Below, piece after piece: positions 1 through 6,610 of a stretch of 64,000 bases of DNA. Source of the DNA: Planctomycetes bacterium B3_Pla (GTDB taxonomy: Bacteria > Planctomycetota > Phycisphaerae > Sedimentisphaerales > Anaerobacaceae); contig NJBM01000011.1 in assembly GCA_005223045.1 (NCBI GenBank), positions 124,001 to 188,000 on the forward strand, given 5' to 3'. Numbering within the stretch: position 1 is the first letter of the stretch; each line of letters opens with the position of its first letter. The notes beneath the pieces are model-generated. The model ran no database searches. It was not told where the DNA came from and saw nothing but the letters and a program-made list of their open reading frames with translations. Position numbers and translations under genes: made by a program.

Positions 1-254
1 AGGTCGGCGGTTAACGAATCAGAGGCGGGTATTGTGACGCGACTGCCGTCAAATGCGAGCGCTTGTCCAAATTGTCCGTCGACAACTGTCGGATCGTCTT
101 CCAGTGTTCCGTCGTTGCCGTTGCCCGTTGCGTCCATCGCGGTCGTGCCGGCGCCGTCGTCGAGCTTCCACTGCCCCACAAGCTCTGCCGAAGCGTTGCC
201 TGCAAGCCCAAGCACAAGAACAAAAGAGATTAAAACAAAACATTTCCTAGACAT
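1..254 (-). CDS. Secreted LamG-domain protein, N-terminal part only (runs off the left edge)
   Basis: The open frame starts at the ATG on the complement of 252-254, behind a GGAGGA ribosome-binding site with the same layout as the other LamG genes here, and stays open to the window edge (84 codons). It begins with a signal peptide (MSRKCFVLISFVLVLGLAG, cleavage near ASA), then ELVGQWKLDDGAGTTAMD, the usual opening of a LamG/concanavalin-A-like domain, and continues with GNGNDGTL and QALAFDGS. It is probably an exported carbohydrate- or surface-binding protein like the paralogues starting at 5765, 40540 and 42858. The C-terminus and any repeat modules lie outside the window. Confidence 0.85.
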   Translation of the reverse strand, partial: MSRKCFVLISFVLVLGLAGNASAELVGQWKLDDGAGTTAMDATGNGNDGTLEDDPTVVDGQFGQALAFDGSRVTIPASDSLTAD

Positions 255-287
255 GATAGTCCTCCTACAAAAGGGTTAACATAAAAA

Positions 288-356
288 ACGTTTGCCAATT
301 GGCGATTGCCGATGAAAAAATCGACAATCAAGAATCGAAAGTCGAAAATGCAATTG
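288..356. repeat. R4-type dispersed repeat (GATTGCCGAT/GAATCGAAAG words)
   Basis: A run of overlapping degenerate words (ggcgattgccgatg, tcgacaatcaagaatcga, aagtcgaaaatgc) occupies the leader of the left-edge gene. Similar strings occur at about 43001-43040 and 57008-57085. No open frame or folded element explains them. Confidence 0.5.
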
Positions 357-449
357 CCTCCATCCTTCGATAATCTACTGTGAACTCCCGGCTGAAAAAC
401 GATATTTTCATACTCAAAGCATCCGATCCGGGCAATTTCATCTCCTATA

Positions 450-479
450 GATATACCAAATTGTTGCCTTCATCGTCAA
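450..479 (-). promoter_or_regulatory. Promoter of the left-edge LamG gene (TTGACG-18-TATATC)
   Basis: On the minus strand, TTGACG (474-479) and TATATC (450-455) are separated by 18 bases. The surrounding bases (GATTTTCCTTGACGA... and ...TTTGGTA) recur in front of the next two minus-strand genes, at 3440-3469 and 5980-6009, which supports a real conserved promoter. It implies a leader of about 190 bases. Confidence 0.6.
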
Positions 480-513
480 GGAAAATCGCCGGATCGTCTC
501 ATATTATACCCCC

Positions 514-550
514 AGCGGGCTCAGGGCAACCACGCAGGGTTGCCCCTACA
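514..550. repeat. R5 hairpin repeat (GGGCAACC...GGTTGCCC)
   Basis: GGGCAACC (524-531) and GGTTGCCC (538-545) form an 8-bp stem around a 6-base loop. They are preceded by gcgggctca and followed by ctaca. The same unit occurs near 6124, 44283 and 44510, and a longer variant lies inside the gene ending at 32004. It is a dispersed intergenic repeat. Confidence 0.7.
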
Positions 551-592
551 AAAACATCGCGCATCCACAAAAAATCAATAATCAAGCGAAAA

Positions 593-624
593 GGGGCCTG
601 TACCGAGCAAGTCCGTACAGGCCC
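593..624 (-). terminator. Intrinsic terminator after the 727-3123 gene
   Basis: GGGGCCTGTAC (593-603) pairs perfectly with GTACAGGCCCC (614-624). Read on the minus strand, the 11-bp stem is followed directly by TTTT. It lies about 100 bases downstream of the stop of the 798-residue gene. The bases in between carry a fragment of the R1 repeat (about 660-722). Confidence 0.8.
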
Positions 625-659
625 CCGATGCAAAATTTTAGAATCGTCTTCGGCGAGGC

Positions 660-722
660 TCTTCAAGACAGCCCGCGAAGCGGCTCATCTCCCGACGCGT
701 CGGGATTGATCTCTAATCTTTC
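660..722. repeat. R1-type repeat, partial copy
   Basis: This stretch reads cttcaagacagcccgcgaag, then a cggctcatctcccgacgcgt segment, then cgggattgat and an AT-rich arm ctctaatctttccc. It is closely similar to 38322-38396 and, in part, to 40608-40672. It holds the GCCCGCGAAGCGGC hairpin and the CCCGACGCGTCGGG palindrome. It has lost the left AT-rich arm. Confidence 0.6.
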
Positions 723-726
723 CCTT

Positions 727-3123
727 CTACTGAATCAGCCGAATATCGTCAAAGTACATCGTGCCCACGTCGCCGGCCGCAGGGGCGTTCCGCGTGCCGA
801 TTCCAATGGTAATTGAACCGACATTGGTAAGGTCCACGCCTGCGAACGCTGTCAGGTCGATTACCCACTCGCTCCATCCGGTTATCTGCGTTGCCGCAGG
901 ATCGTCGTGATAGACCACCGCATCGCCGAGAGCGACAAACATCCGATCGGCTGAGTTGCCCGAATCGCCGCGGAACCACAACGACAGCTTCGTAACGCCT
1001 TCTTCGGTCCAGTCTTTCGGATAGACCAGCGTCAGCGTGGCCTCGGAGGTCTTGTTGGCGTTGTCGTAGCGACATATCATGGACTGGCCGCCGCCGTGAA
1101 CAATAGTCGTCTCGGCATAAGGCGGCAGGTCGTTGCCGACGAGGGCCCCGTTTGTCGTGGTTCCAAAGCCGTCAATCCACTTGTCGAAGATCCTGTTGAC
1201 GCCGGGCTCACCGGCAGGAGGATCGATATCGTCGTAGGTCTCGAAGTCATCCACAACGAGGAAATCGCCCGTATTGAAGGTCCAGACTTTGCCTGCCCAC
1301 GGACTGTCGGGATTGACGTCGTTGACCTCATCCACACGCCAGTAGTAAGTGGCATCGAAGTCGAGCTTGCCGGGATCCAGGCTTTCCTCGCCGCGTGCCT
1401 TATTGCCCTTGAACTCGGGCGAAGCCTTGGTGGCATTCGCCACGGCATCTGCATCGGTGCCGAAATACGCGTCATGTGAAGCGGCGAGGTCTCCCGCCTT
1501 CCAGGTAAGGCTGGAAACGAGATTGACTCCGACGGTCCCGTCAGCCGGCGCCGGCCTACGGGCCAGGAGTGGTAGCTGCAGAGGACCGGCGGGAATGATC
1601 TGCTCGGCCATCGTCGGCGTCGACCAGCTCAACTGCTGCTGGGCGTCACGGTCGAAGTCCGCGAACTCCAGGCGCAGCGAATGGATGCCGCTCTCCAGGT
1701 GTACCGGCAGCGAGGCATACTTGGTGGCGACCCAGGACACCCACATGTCAATGACCAGTTCGCCGTCGATCCACAGCCGGGTGCCGCCCTCGCTATTGAC
1801 ACTGAACGTAAACGTGTCGGAGATGGCAATTTCGAGGTCCGCCGTCCACCGCGCTGACCAGCCATTGTCCGGCAGCGACGCACCGGGGCCACCACTGCCC
1901 CAACTGAAGTCGACTTGCGGGTCGATGCGCGTCAGGACGGGCGTTCCGCTCACGTTTGTGTTGTTGAAATACTCGCCCTTGATGCCGCCCCCGCCGCCGG
2001 TGGTCGTAAAGCTCCAGACATTGCCTTTATACGTGACCGCGCCGGTGAACTCATCGACGCGCCAGTAGTAAGTCTTGTCTAACTCAAGCGTGCCTGGATC
2101 ATGGGTTGTGGTTGCCTGCTGGACTCCTCCGGTGGCATTGTTGACATCGTCGAAGTTGTCGCCGAAATACACGGTATGTAATCTGCCGCCCCAACCTGGG
2201 CTCCAGCTAAGGTCCGCATCGGGATCCACAAATTTGGCGCCATCGGGCGGCAGGGGTTTCCAGGCCTCATAGGGCGGAACTGTAAAGCTCCAGACATCGC
2301 CTACCCAGGGGCTGTCGGGATTTGCGTCATCGACCGCATCGACACGCCAGTAGTAAGTTGTGCCCGGAACAAGTCCTTCGGGATAAGGGAATCCGGGAAA
2401 ACCGACAACAAAAAAGTTCGTAGCCTGGTTGCCGTGGGAGACGCTTTCTGCGCCGTTCGTGACATCATCAAGACTCTCGCCGAAGTACACATCGTGAGAG
2501 ACCGCAGCCTCTCCCGGCGTCCAGCTAAGGTTCGCCCATGTATCTGCATGTGTGGTGTCGTCAGCCGGGTCGGGGGCATCGGCCTTGAAAACGGGCGCCA
2601 GCAGTTCCACCTCGGCGATCTGCATGTAGTTGCCCGCAGTGCGGATGGCCGGGAACATCACTTGATAGTGCTCGTACGCGATGTCATTTTCGAACTGGAT
2701 GGGCGTCGTGGTCTTTGTACGCCGCGGCCAAGCCGCACCGCCCGCGAAGTCCACAATCGGGCCTTCGGCGATCAACGTGTACGGCCCATCAATGCTAACG
2801 TTGGAGCCGGACAGCTCGTACTCGACGGGGTCGCGTCCGTCAGCGTCGTTGGCGGTGGTAAAAGTAATCTCTGTCACCACAGTAGCGCCGGCCACAGGCG
2901 TGACTCTGAAACCCGTGGCCTCTGTCCCACCGTCGTAGTGCAGGTACTTCGTCAGTATCTGGTCATCGACGGCAAGGGGCGGTAGTTCGTTGGGCGGCGT
3001 GTTGTCGTTAGGGACGCCCACCACGGTGTCCAGCGGGCCCGTGACGTCGCGCCCCGCCTGCGCCGCGCCGCTAAGCACCAACATGGATGCGATCACAATG
3101 AGAATTGATGTATTTCTCCACAT
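727..3123 (-). CDS. Secreted multi-module protein: discoidin-like, Fn3-like modules, PA14 domain
   Basis: A 798-residue exported protein. I chose the ATG at 3123 (MWRNTSILIVIASMLVLSG, cleavage after AQA) because GGAGGAATATC precedes it; the frame stays open upstream, but that part is the leader. In order: a discoidin/F5-8C-like region (about 55-180); two modules of about 95 residues with SHDVYFG and TTYYWRVD signatures; a PA14 domain (about 385-500; GIKGEYFNNTN, LWIDGELVIDMW); another VYFG-like module (SHDAYFGTDADAV); and a C-terminal beta-sandwich domain (from LVVDDFETYDD to MYFDDIRLIQ) shared with the proteins ending at 3606, 38423 and 40699. PA14 and discoidin domains are known to bind glycans, so a role in polysaccharide or surface binding is inferred. 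There is no transmembrane, dockerin or sorting tail. Confidence 0.88.
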   Translation of the reverse strand: MWRNTSILIVIASMLVLSGAAQAGRDVTGPLDTVVGVPNDNTPPNELPPLAVDDQILTKYLHYDGGTEATGFRVTPVAGATVVTEITFTTANDADGRDPVEYELSGSNVSIDGPYTLIAEGPIVDFAGGAAWPRRTKTTTPIQFENDIAYEHYQVMFPAIRTAGNYMQIAEVELLAPVFKADAPDPADDTTHADTWANLSWTPGEAAVSHDVYFGESLDDVTNGAESVSHGNQATNFFVVGFPGFPYPEGLVPGTTYYWRVDAVDDANPDSPWVGDVWSFTVPPYEAWKPLPPDGAKFVDPDADLSWSPGWGGRLHTVYFGDNFDDVNNATGGVQQATTTHDPGTLELDKTYYWRVDEFTGAVTYKGNVWSFTTTGGGGGIKGEYFNNTNVSGTPVLTRIDPQVDFSWGSGGPGASLPDNGWSARWTADLEIAISDTFTFSVNSEGGTRLWIDGELVIDMWVSWVATKYASLPVHLESGIHSLRLEFADFDRDAQQQLSWSTPTMAEQIIPAGPLQLPLLARRPAPADGTVGVNLVSSLTWKAGDLAASHDAYFGTDADAVANATKASPEFKGNKARGEESLDPGKLDFDATYYWRVDEVNDVNPDSPWAGKVWTFNTGDFLVVDDFETYDDIDPPAGEPGVNRIFDKWIDGFGTTTNGALVGNDLPPYAETTIVHGGGQSMICRYDNANKTSEATLTLVYPKDWTEEGVTKLSLWFRGDSGNSADRMFVALGDAVVYHDDPAATQITGWSEWVIDLTAFAGVDLTNVGSITIGIGTRNAPAAGDVGTMYFDDIRLIQ

Positions 3124-3439
3124 GATATTCCTCCTACAAAAAGAACGTAAGTTATTGTGAATTATGTTTTGGCCACACGCCAAAGCAACCTGCAATGATA
3201 CTAACACTTGCTGCACTCGAGCCGCAGTTGCCTGGGAAAATTGTTCTCTTCGATCTGGCGCTACCTCCTTCCTTCGATAATCCACTATCGATCATACAAG
3301 GCAGGAATTCCGTCTCCCAAGTGTACGAGTTCCGGCAGTCTTTGCTGCGTTTTGCCGTGTTGTTCGGAACATTTTCGGAAAACTACAGACAGTTTTCCTG
3401 CCGGACAGACGAAAACCCACAGACTTCACATCACGTTTA

Positions 3440-3469
3440 TATGTACCAAATCGACCGTCTCTTCGTCAA
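3440..3469 (-). promoter_or_regulatory. Promoter of the 798-residue protein gene (TTGACG-18-TACATA)
   Basis: TTGACG (3464-3469) and TACATA (3440-3445), minus strand, 18-base spacer, in the conserved context GATTTTCCTTGACGA...GATTTGGTA. The leader would be about 310 bases and contains gaaggaaggaggtagcgcc (about 3259-3277, read on the minus strand), shared with the next gene's leader. No gene is seen in 3124-3605. Confidence 0.6.
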
Positions 3470-3508
3470 GGAAAATCTCCGGATTCGATGATATATTTAG
3501 ATAAGAAA

Positions 3509-3541
3509 GGAGCCTATACCGAATCAATCGGCATAGGCCCC
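3509..3541 (-). terminator. Intrinsic terminator after the 3606-5765 gene
   Basis: On the minus strand GGGGCCTAT-GCCGA and TCGG-TATAGGCTCC pair around a short AT loop and are followed by TTTCTTA. The design matches the terminator at 593-624, which follows the neighbouring paralogous gene. Confidence 0.72.
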
Positions 3542-3605
3542 GAAACGTTGCACATCTGAAAACATCAGCTACGCAATTGCTCGCAGCATCGATCTGCTGC
3601 TGAAC

Positions 3606-5765
3606 TTATTTAACCAGGCGAATATCGTCGAAGTACATCGTCCCCGGGCCACCGGCGGTCGGGCTGTCCTTCGTGCCGAAGCCAATGGTAATCGTATTGA
3701 CGTTGGTAAGATCCACGCCAGCGAACGCTGCCAGGTCGATGACCCACTCATTCCATCCAGATATCTGCGTTGCGCTCGCGTCGTTGTGATACACTACGGC
3801 ATTGCCGTTTAGAGCGACAAACATCCGCTCTGCTGAGTTGCCCGAATCGCCGCGGAACCACAGCGACAATTTCGTGACGCCTTCCTCGGTCCAGTCACGC
3901 GGGTAAACCAAGGTCATCGTCGCCTCGGAGGTCTTGTTGGCGTTGTCGTAGCGGTATATCATCGACTGAGCGCCGCTGTTTACAATAGTCGTCTCGGCAT
4001 AAGGCGGCAGATCATTACCGATCAGTGCTCCGTTGTCAGTGGTTCCGAAACCGTCAATCCACTTGTCAAATATCCTGTTGCTTGTCTCGTCGGGCGGGTC
4101 AATATCATTGTAGGACTCGAAATCGTCCACCAGAATAAAGTCGGCCGTCGAGAAGCTCCAGACAAGACCTTTGACGGTGCCATCCGGATAGACTTCATCC
4201 ACGCGCCAGGCGTAACTGCTGTCCCACGCAAGCCCCCCGGGATCATAGCTCTCGGCGCCAAGCGCCCTGGGGCCTATATACTCGGGCGAGGTCGTAGTGG
4301 CGTTCTTAACGGCTTCCGCATCGGTGCCGAAGTACAGCTCGTGCGAGGCGGCATTGTCGGCCGCTGTCCAGCTTAGTGTAGCGATCATCTGCACATCGGC
4401 CGCGCCATTAGCAGGCTGTGGATTGCCCACGGCGCCCGGAGTCGTAAAGGCCCATACGTCGCCTTTGTGGGTTTCAACAGCGTCGAACTCATCGACGCGC
4501 CAGTAATAAACCTTCTCTCGTTCCAGCGCAGCCGTATAGCTGGCGGTTCCCGAAGGCGCGCTGCCCGCGGCGTCGTTTACATCGTCAAAGTTGTCGCCGA
4601 AATAGACCGTATGTATTCTTGCGCCGAAGCCCGGAGTCCAGCTAAGGACCGCGTTCGGATCCACGAATTCTGCGCCGTCGGCCGGATCGGGGAAATAGGC
4701 CGTCTTTGGAGGAACGGAGAAGCTCCATACAGCGCCCTTCCACGGACTGTTGGGCTCGGTCTCATTGACCTCGTCGATTCGCCAGTAATATGTCGTGCCG
4801 GGAACCAGACCGTCCGGATAAGGAAATCCCGGAAAGCCGGCAACAAGAAACGTGCCGTCCTGGTTGCCCCGGAACGTATCGCCGGTCCCGTTGTCGACGT
4901 CGTTTAAGTTGTTGCCCAGATACACATCGTGCGATAGCGCATGCGCCCCCGCTCTCCATGAAAGGTTCACCCACGTGTCCGCGTACAAAGCACCGTCCTT
5001 AGGATTCGGCGCCGAAGCATACGGCCATGCCTCGCCCAAGCCTTCCATGGCACCCAGAACTTCGGCGGCCGACAATGCCTTACTGTAGAGGCGTACATCG
5101 CTCATGTAACCTTGCCAGTGCTCTGAGGTGCCGTCGCCGCCCATGCCGAAGGGATTTTCATCAATGGTCTTTGTGATGGTATTGGTACCCGACTCAACGC
5201 CATTGCGGTAATAGGTCAAGCCGGTTCCGTCCTTGATGATCGCGTGATGGACCCACTCGTCGAGCGGGATGGGATCGTAGTTAATGCCCTCTGAGTAGCT
5301 GCCGTCGTCATTGTAGAACTCAAACCTCGTCGGTGTGAACTTAATGAACTGAAGCGGAGAATCCGTGCCGCCGTAGCGGTTGCCCAAGATAACGTCATTG
5401 TTGGTATCTTGACCGGTGGGCTGCATGGCCCAGAATGCCCAGGTGAAATCGTTGTCCATGCTCATCGCTGGAATAATCAGTTCGGTGCTAACGGATGCAC
5501 CACTATCGTCTCCATCAAAGCTAATGACCATGCCACGTTCCGGATCGTTGACCCAGACCGAGCCGCCATCGCCCAGGCCGCCGCTGGTTGCGTTGCTGAT
5601 AGTCCCATCCTTGCCGGAGCCGGACAAATCAATAGCAGTATCTCCGGAGCCTTCATCCAGCTTCCACCAGCCGATGAGATCGGGGTCGGCGGCGCCGGCT
5701 GCGCTCGTCAGAATCAGGCCGAGCATCAAAACAAGGGAAAATGAATTAGTAAATCTTCTACACAT
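3606..5765 (-). CDS. Secreted LamG protein with repeated VYFG/YYWRVDE modules
   Basis: 719 residues. The ATG at 5765 follows GGAGGACTATT, and residues 1-25 form a signal peptide (FSLVLMLGLILTSAAGA). Residues about 28-240 are a LamG/concanavalin-like domain (LIGWWKLDEGSGDTAIDLSG, YMSDVRLYSKALSAAE). Three modules follow with LSHDVYLGNNLNDVDNG, HTVYFGDNFDDVND and SHELYFGTDAEAVKN, each ending in a YYWRVDE/YAWRVDE strand. The last roughly 190 residues (LVDDFESYNDIDPP to MYFDDIRLVK) are the shared C-terminal sandwich. The second half is nearly identical to the proteins ending at 38423 and 40699, which suggests recent duplication or gene conversion. A role in binding extracellular polysaccharide is inferred; no catalytic motif was recognised. 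Confidence 0.9.
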   Translation of the reverse strand: MCRRFTNSFSLVLMLGLILTSAAGAADPDLIGWWKLDEGSGDTAIDLSGSGKDGTISNATSGGLGDGGSVWVNDPERGMVISFDGDDSGASVSTELIIPAMSMDNDFTWAFWAMQPTGQDTNNDVILGNRYGGTDSPLQFIKFTPTRFEFYNDDGSYSEGINYDPIPLDEWVHHAIIKDGTGLTYYRNGVESGTNTITKTIDENPFGMGGDGTSEHWQGYMSDVRLYSKALSAAEVLGAMEGLGEAWPYASAPNPKDGALYADTWVNLSWRAGAHALSHDVYLGNNLNDVDNGTGDTFRGNQDGTFLVAGFPGFPYPDGLVPGTTYYWRIDEVNETEPNSPWKGAVWSFSVPPKTAYFPDPADGAEFVDPNAVLSWTPGFGARIHTVYFGDNFDDVNDAAGSAPSGTASYTAALEREKVYYWRVDEFDAVETHKGDVWAFTTPGAVGNPQPANGAADVQMIATLSWTAADNAASHELYFGTDAEAVKNATTTSPEYIGPRALGAESYDPGGLAWDSSYAWRVDEVYPDGTVKGLVWSFSTADFILVDDFESYNDIDPPDETSNRIFDKWIDGFGTTDNGALIGNDLPPYAETTIVNSGAQSMIYRYDNANKTSEATMTLVYPRDWTEEGVTKLSLWFRGDSGNSAERMFVALNGNAVVYHNDASATQISGWNEWVIDLAAFAGVDLTNVNTITIGFGTKDSPTAGGPGTMYFDDIRLVK

Positions 5766-5979
5766 AATAGTCCTCCTTCAAATTAAGTACGTAATTAAGG
5801 TTCTTGCGGTCAATTCATTCAATCAGAATTTAACTGGATGACATTTTCTCGATTTGGCGCTACCTCCTTCCTTCCCGGGTCCGATATGGGCGATTAGTCG
5901 GAAAAGTGAAAATATCGGGCAAATCATGGATAATTCACTTGCTGAAAGGATGAAAAACCCACAGACTCCACCTATCGTA

Positions 5980-6009
5980 TGTTTACCAAATCGACCACCC
6001 CTCCGTCAA
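5980..6009 (-). promoter_or_regulatory. Promoter of the 3606-5765 gene (TTGACG-18-TAAACA)
   Basis: TTGACG (6004-6009) and TAAACA (5980-5985), minus strand, 18 bases apart, in the same sequence context as the promoters at 450-479 and 3440-3469. The leader is about 210 bases and shares gaaggaaggaggtagcgcc with the leader of the 3123 gene. Confidence 0.58.
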
Positions 6010-6123
6010 GAAAAATCTCCCGATAAAATTACGCCCGTCGCCCCTGCGGCAGTGATTCTCCCCGGCAACGAGTTCCAAAAGGCTTTTCTGACAGGATTTA
6101 CAGGATTTACACGGATTTTGTAT

Positions 6124-6150
6124 GGGCAACCCTGTGTGGTCGCCCTTTGA
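6124..6150. repeat. R5 hairpin repeat, diverged copy
   Basis: gggcaaccctgtgtggtcgccc is the R5 unit with one changed stem base. It lies downstream of an acaggatttacaggattt stretch (about 6091-6115), itself a short direct repeat. No gene is seen in 6010-6189. Confidence 0.5.
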
Positions 6151-6189
6151 TCTGCCAATTGCGCAAAACAAAGCCAATCAAACCCAATT

Positions 6190-6345
6190 TCAAGCTCCCC
6201 CGCGAGTAGCGGGCGGTAGAAAAACATGCCGGCAAGCTCCTTTCGGCTCTGAAGCCGCCGGATAGATTAGGCTCTTTCAGCTAATCGCAGGTTTACATGG
6301 GCCGGGCGAAAACAGAAAAACCGTCCGGGGCGCCCGCTCTTTAGG
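6190..6345. other. Non-coding stretch with several consecutive hairpins
   Basis: No credible frame. Visible stems are CCCGC/GCGGG (6199-6213, loop GAGTA), CCGGC/GCCGG (6229-6233 with 6257-6261) enclosing AGC/GCT, and GATTAG/CTAATC (6265-6286). A GC-rich part follows to 6345. This could be a structured RNA, a compound terminator or a repeat. I do not recognise a known RNA family. It lies just upstream of the promoter at 6383. Confidence 0.35.
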
Positions 6346-6382
6346 TGGATGAAGCAATTTTTCATCTTCTTGCCTTTTAGAC

Positions 6383-6411
6383 TTGCGAAAAGAGCTGATT
6401 TAGTGTATAAT
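6383..6411 (+). promoter_or_regulatory. Sigma-70-type promoter (TTGCGA-17-TATAAT)
   Basis: TTGCGA (6383-6388) and a perfect TATAAT (6406-6411) with a 17-base spacer, on the strand of the Ser/Arg-rich TPR protein gene starting at 6611. It implies a leader of about 190 bases, in which a short direct repeat (cccgatgRaMgttaatcggg-like, 6443-6491) is visible. Confidence 0.7.
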
Positions 6412-6610
6412 ACAATGTCGGTGGGGGGCTGCCACACGCTATCCCGATGGAAGTTAATCGGGAAATCAATCCCGATGAACGTCAATCGGGACCCGGAATC
6501 TGACTTAATGGACTTTGTAGTGAAATTTTTGTTACCTAAACCTGATTTGGCGCCTTAAACAGATAGAGCAGATGCTCTTTGACGTAATTGCTGAAGAAAG
6601 GGGACATATC

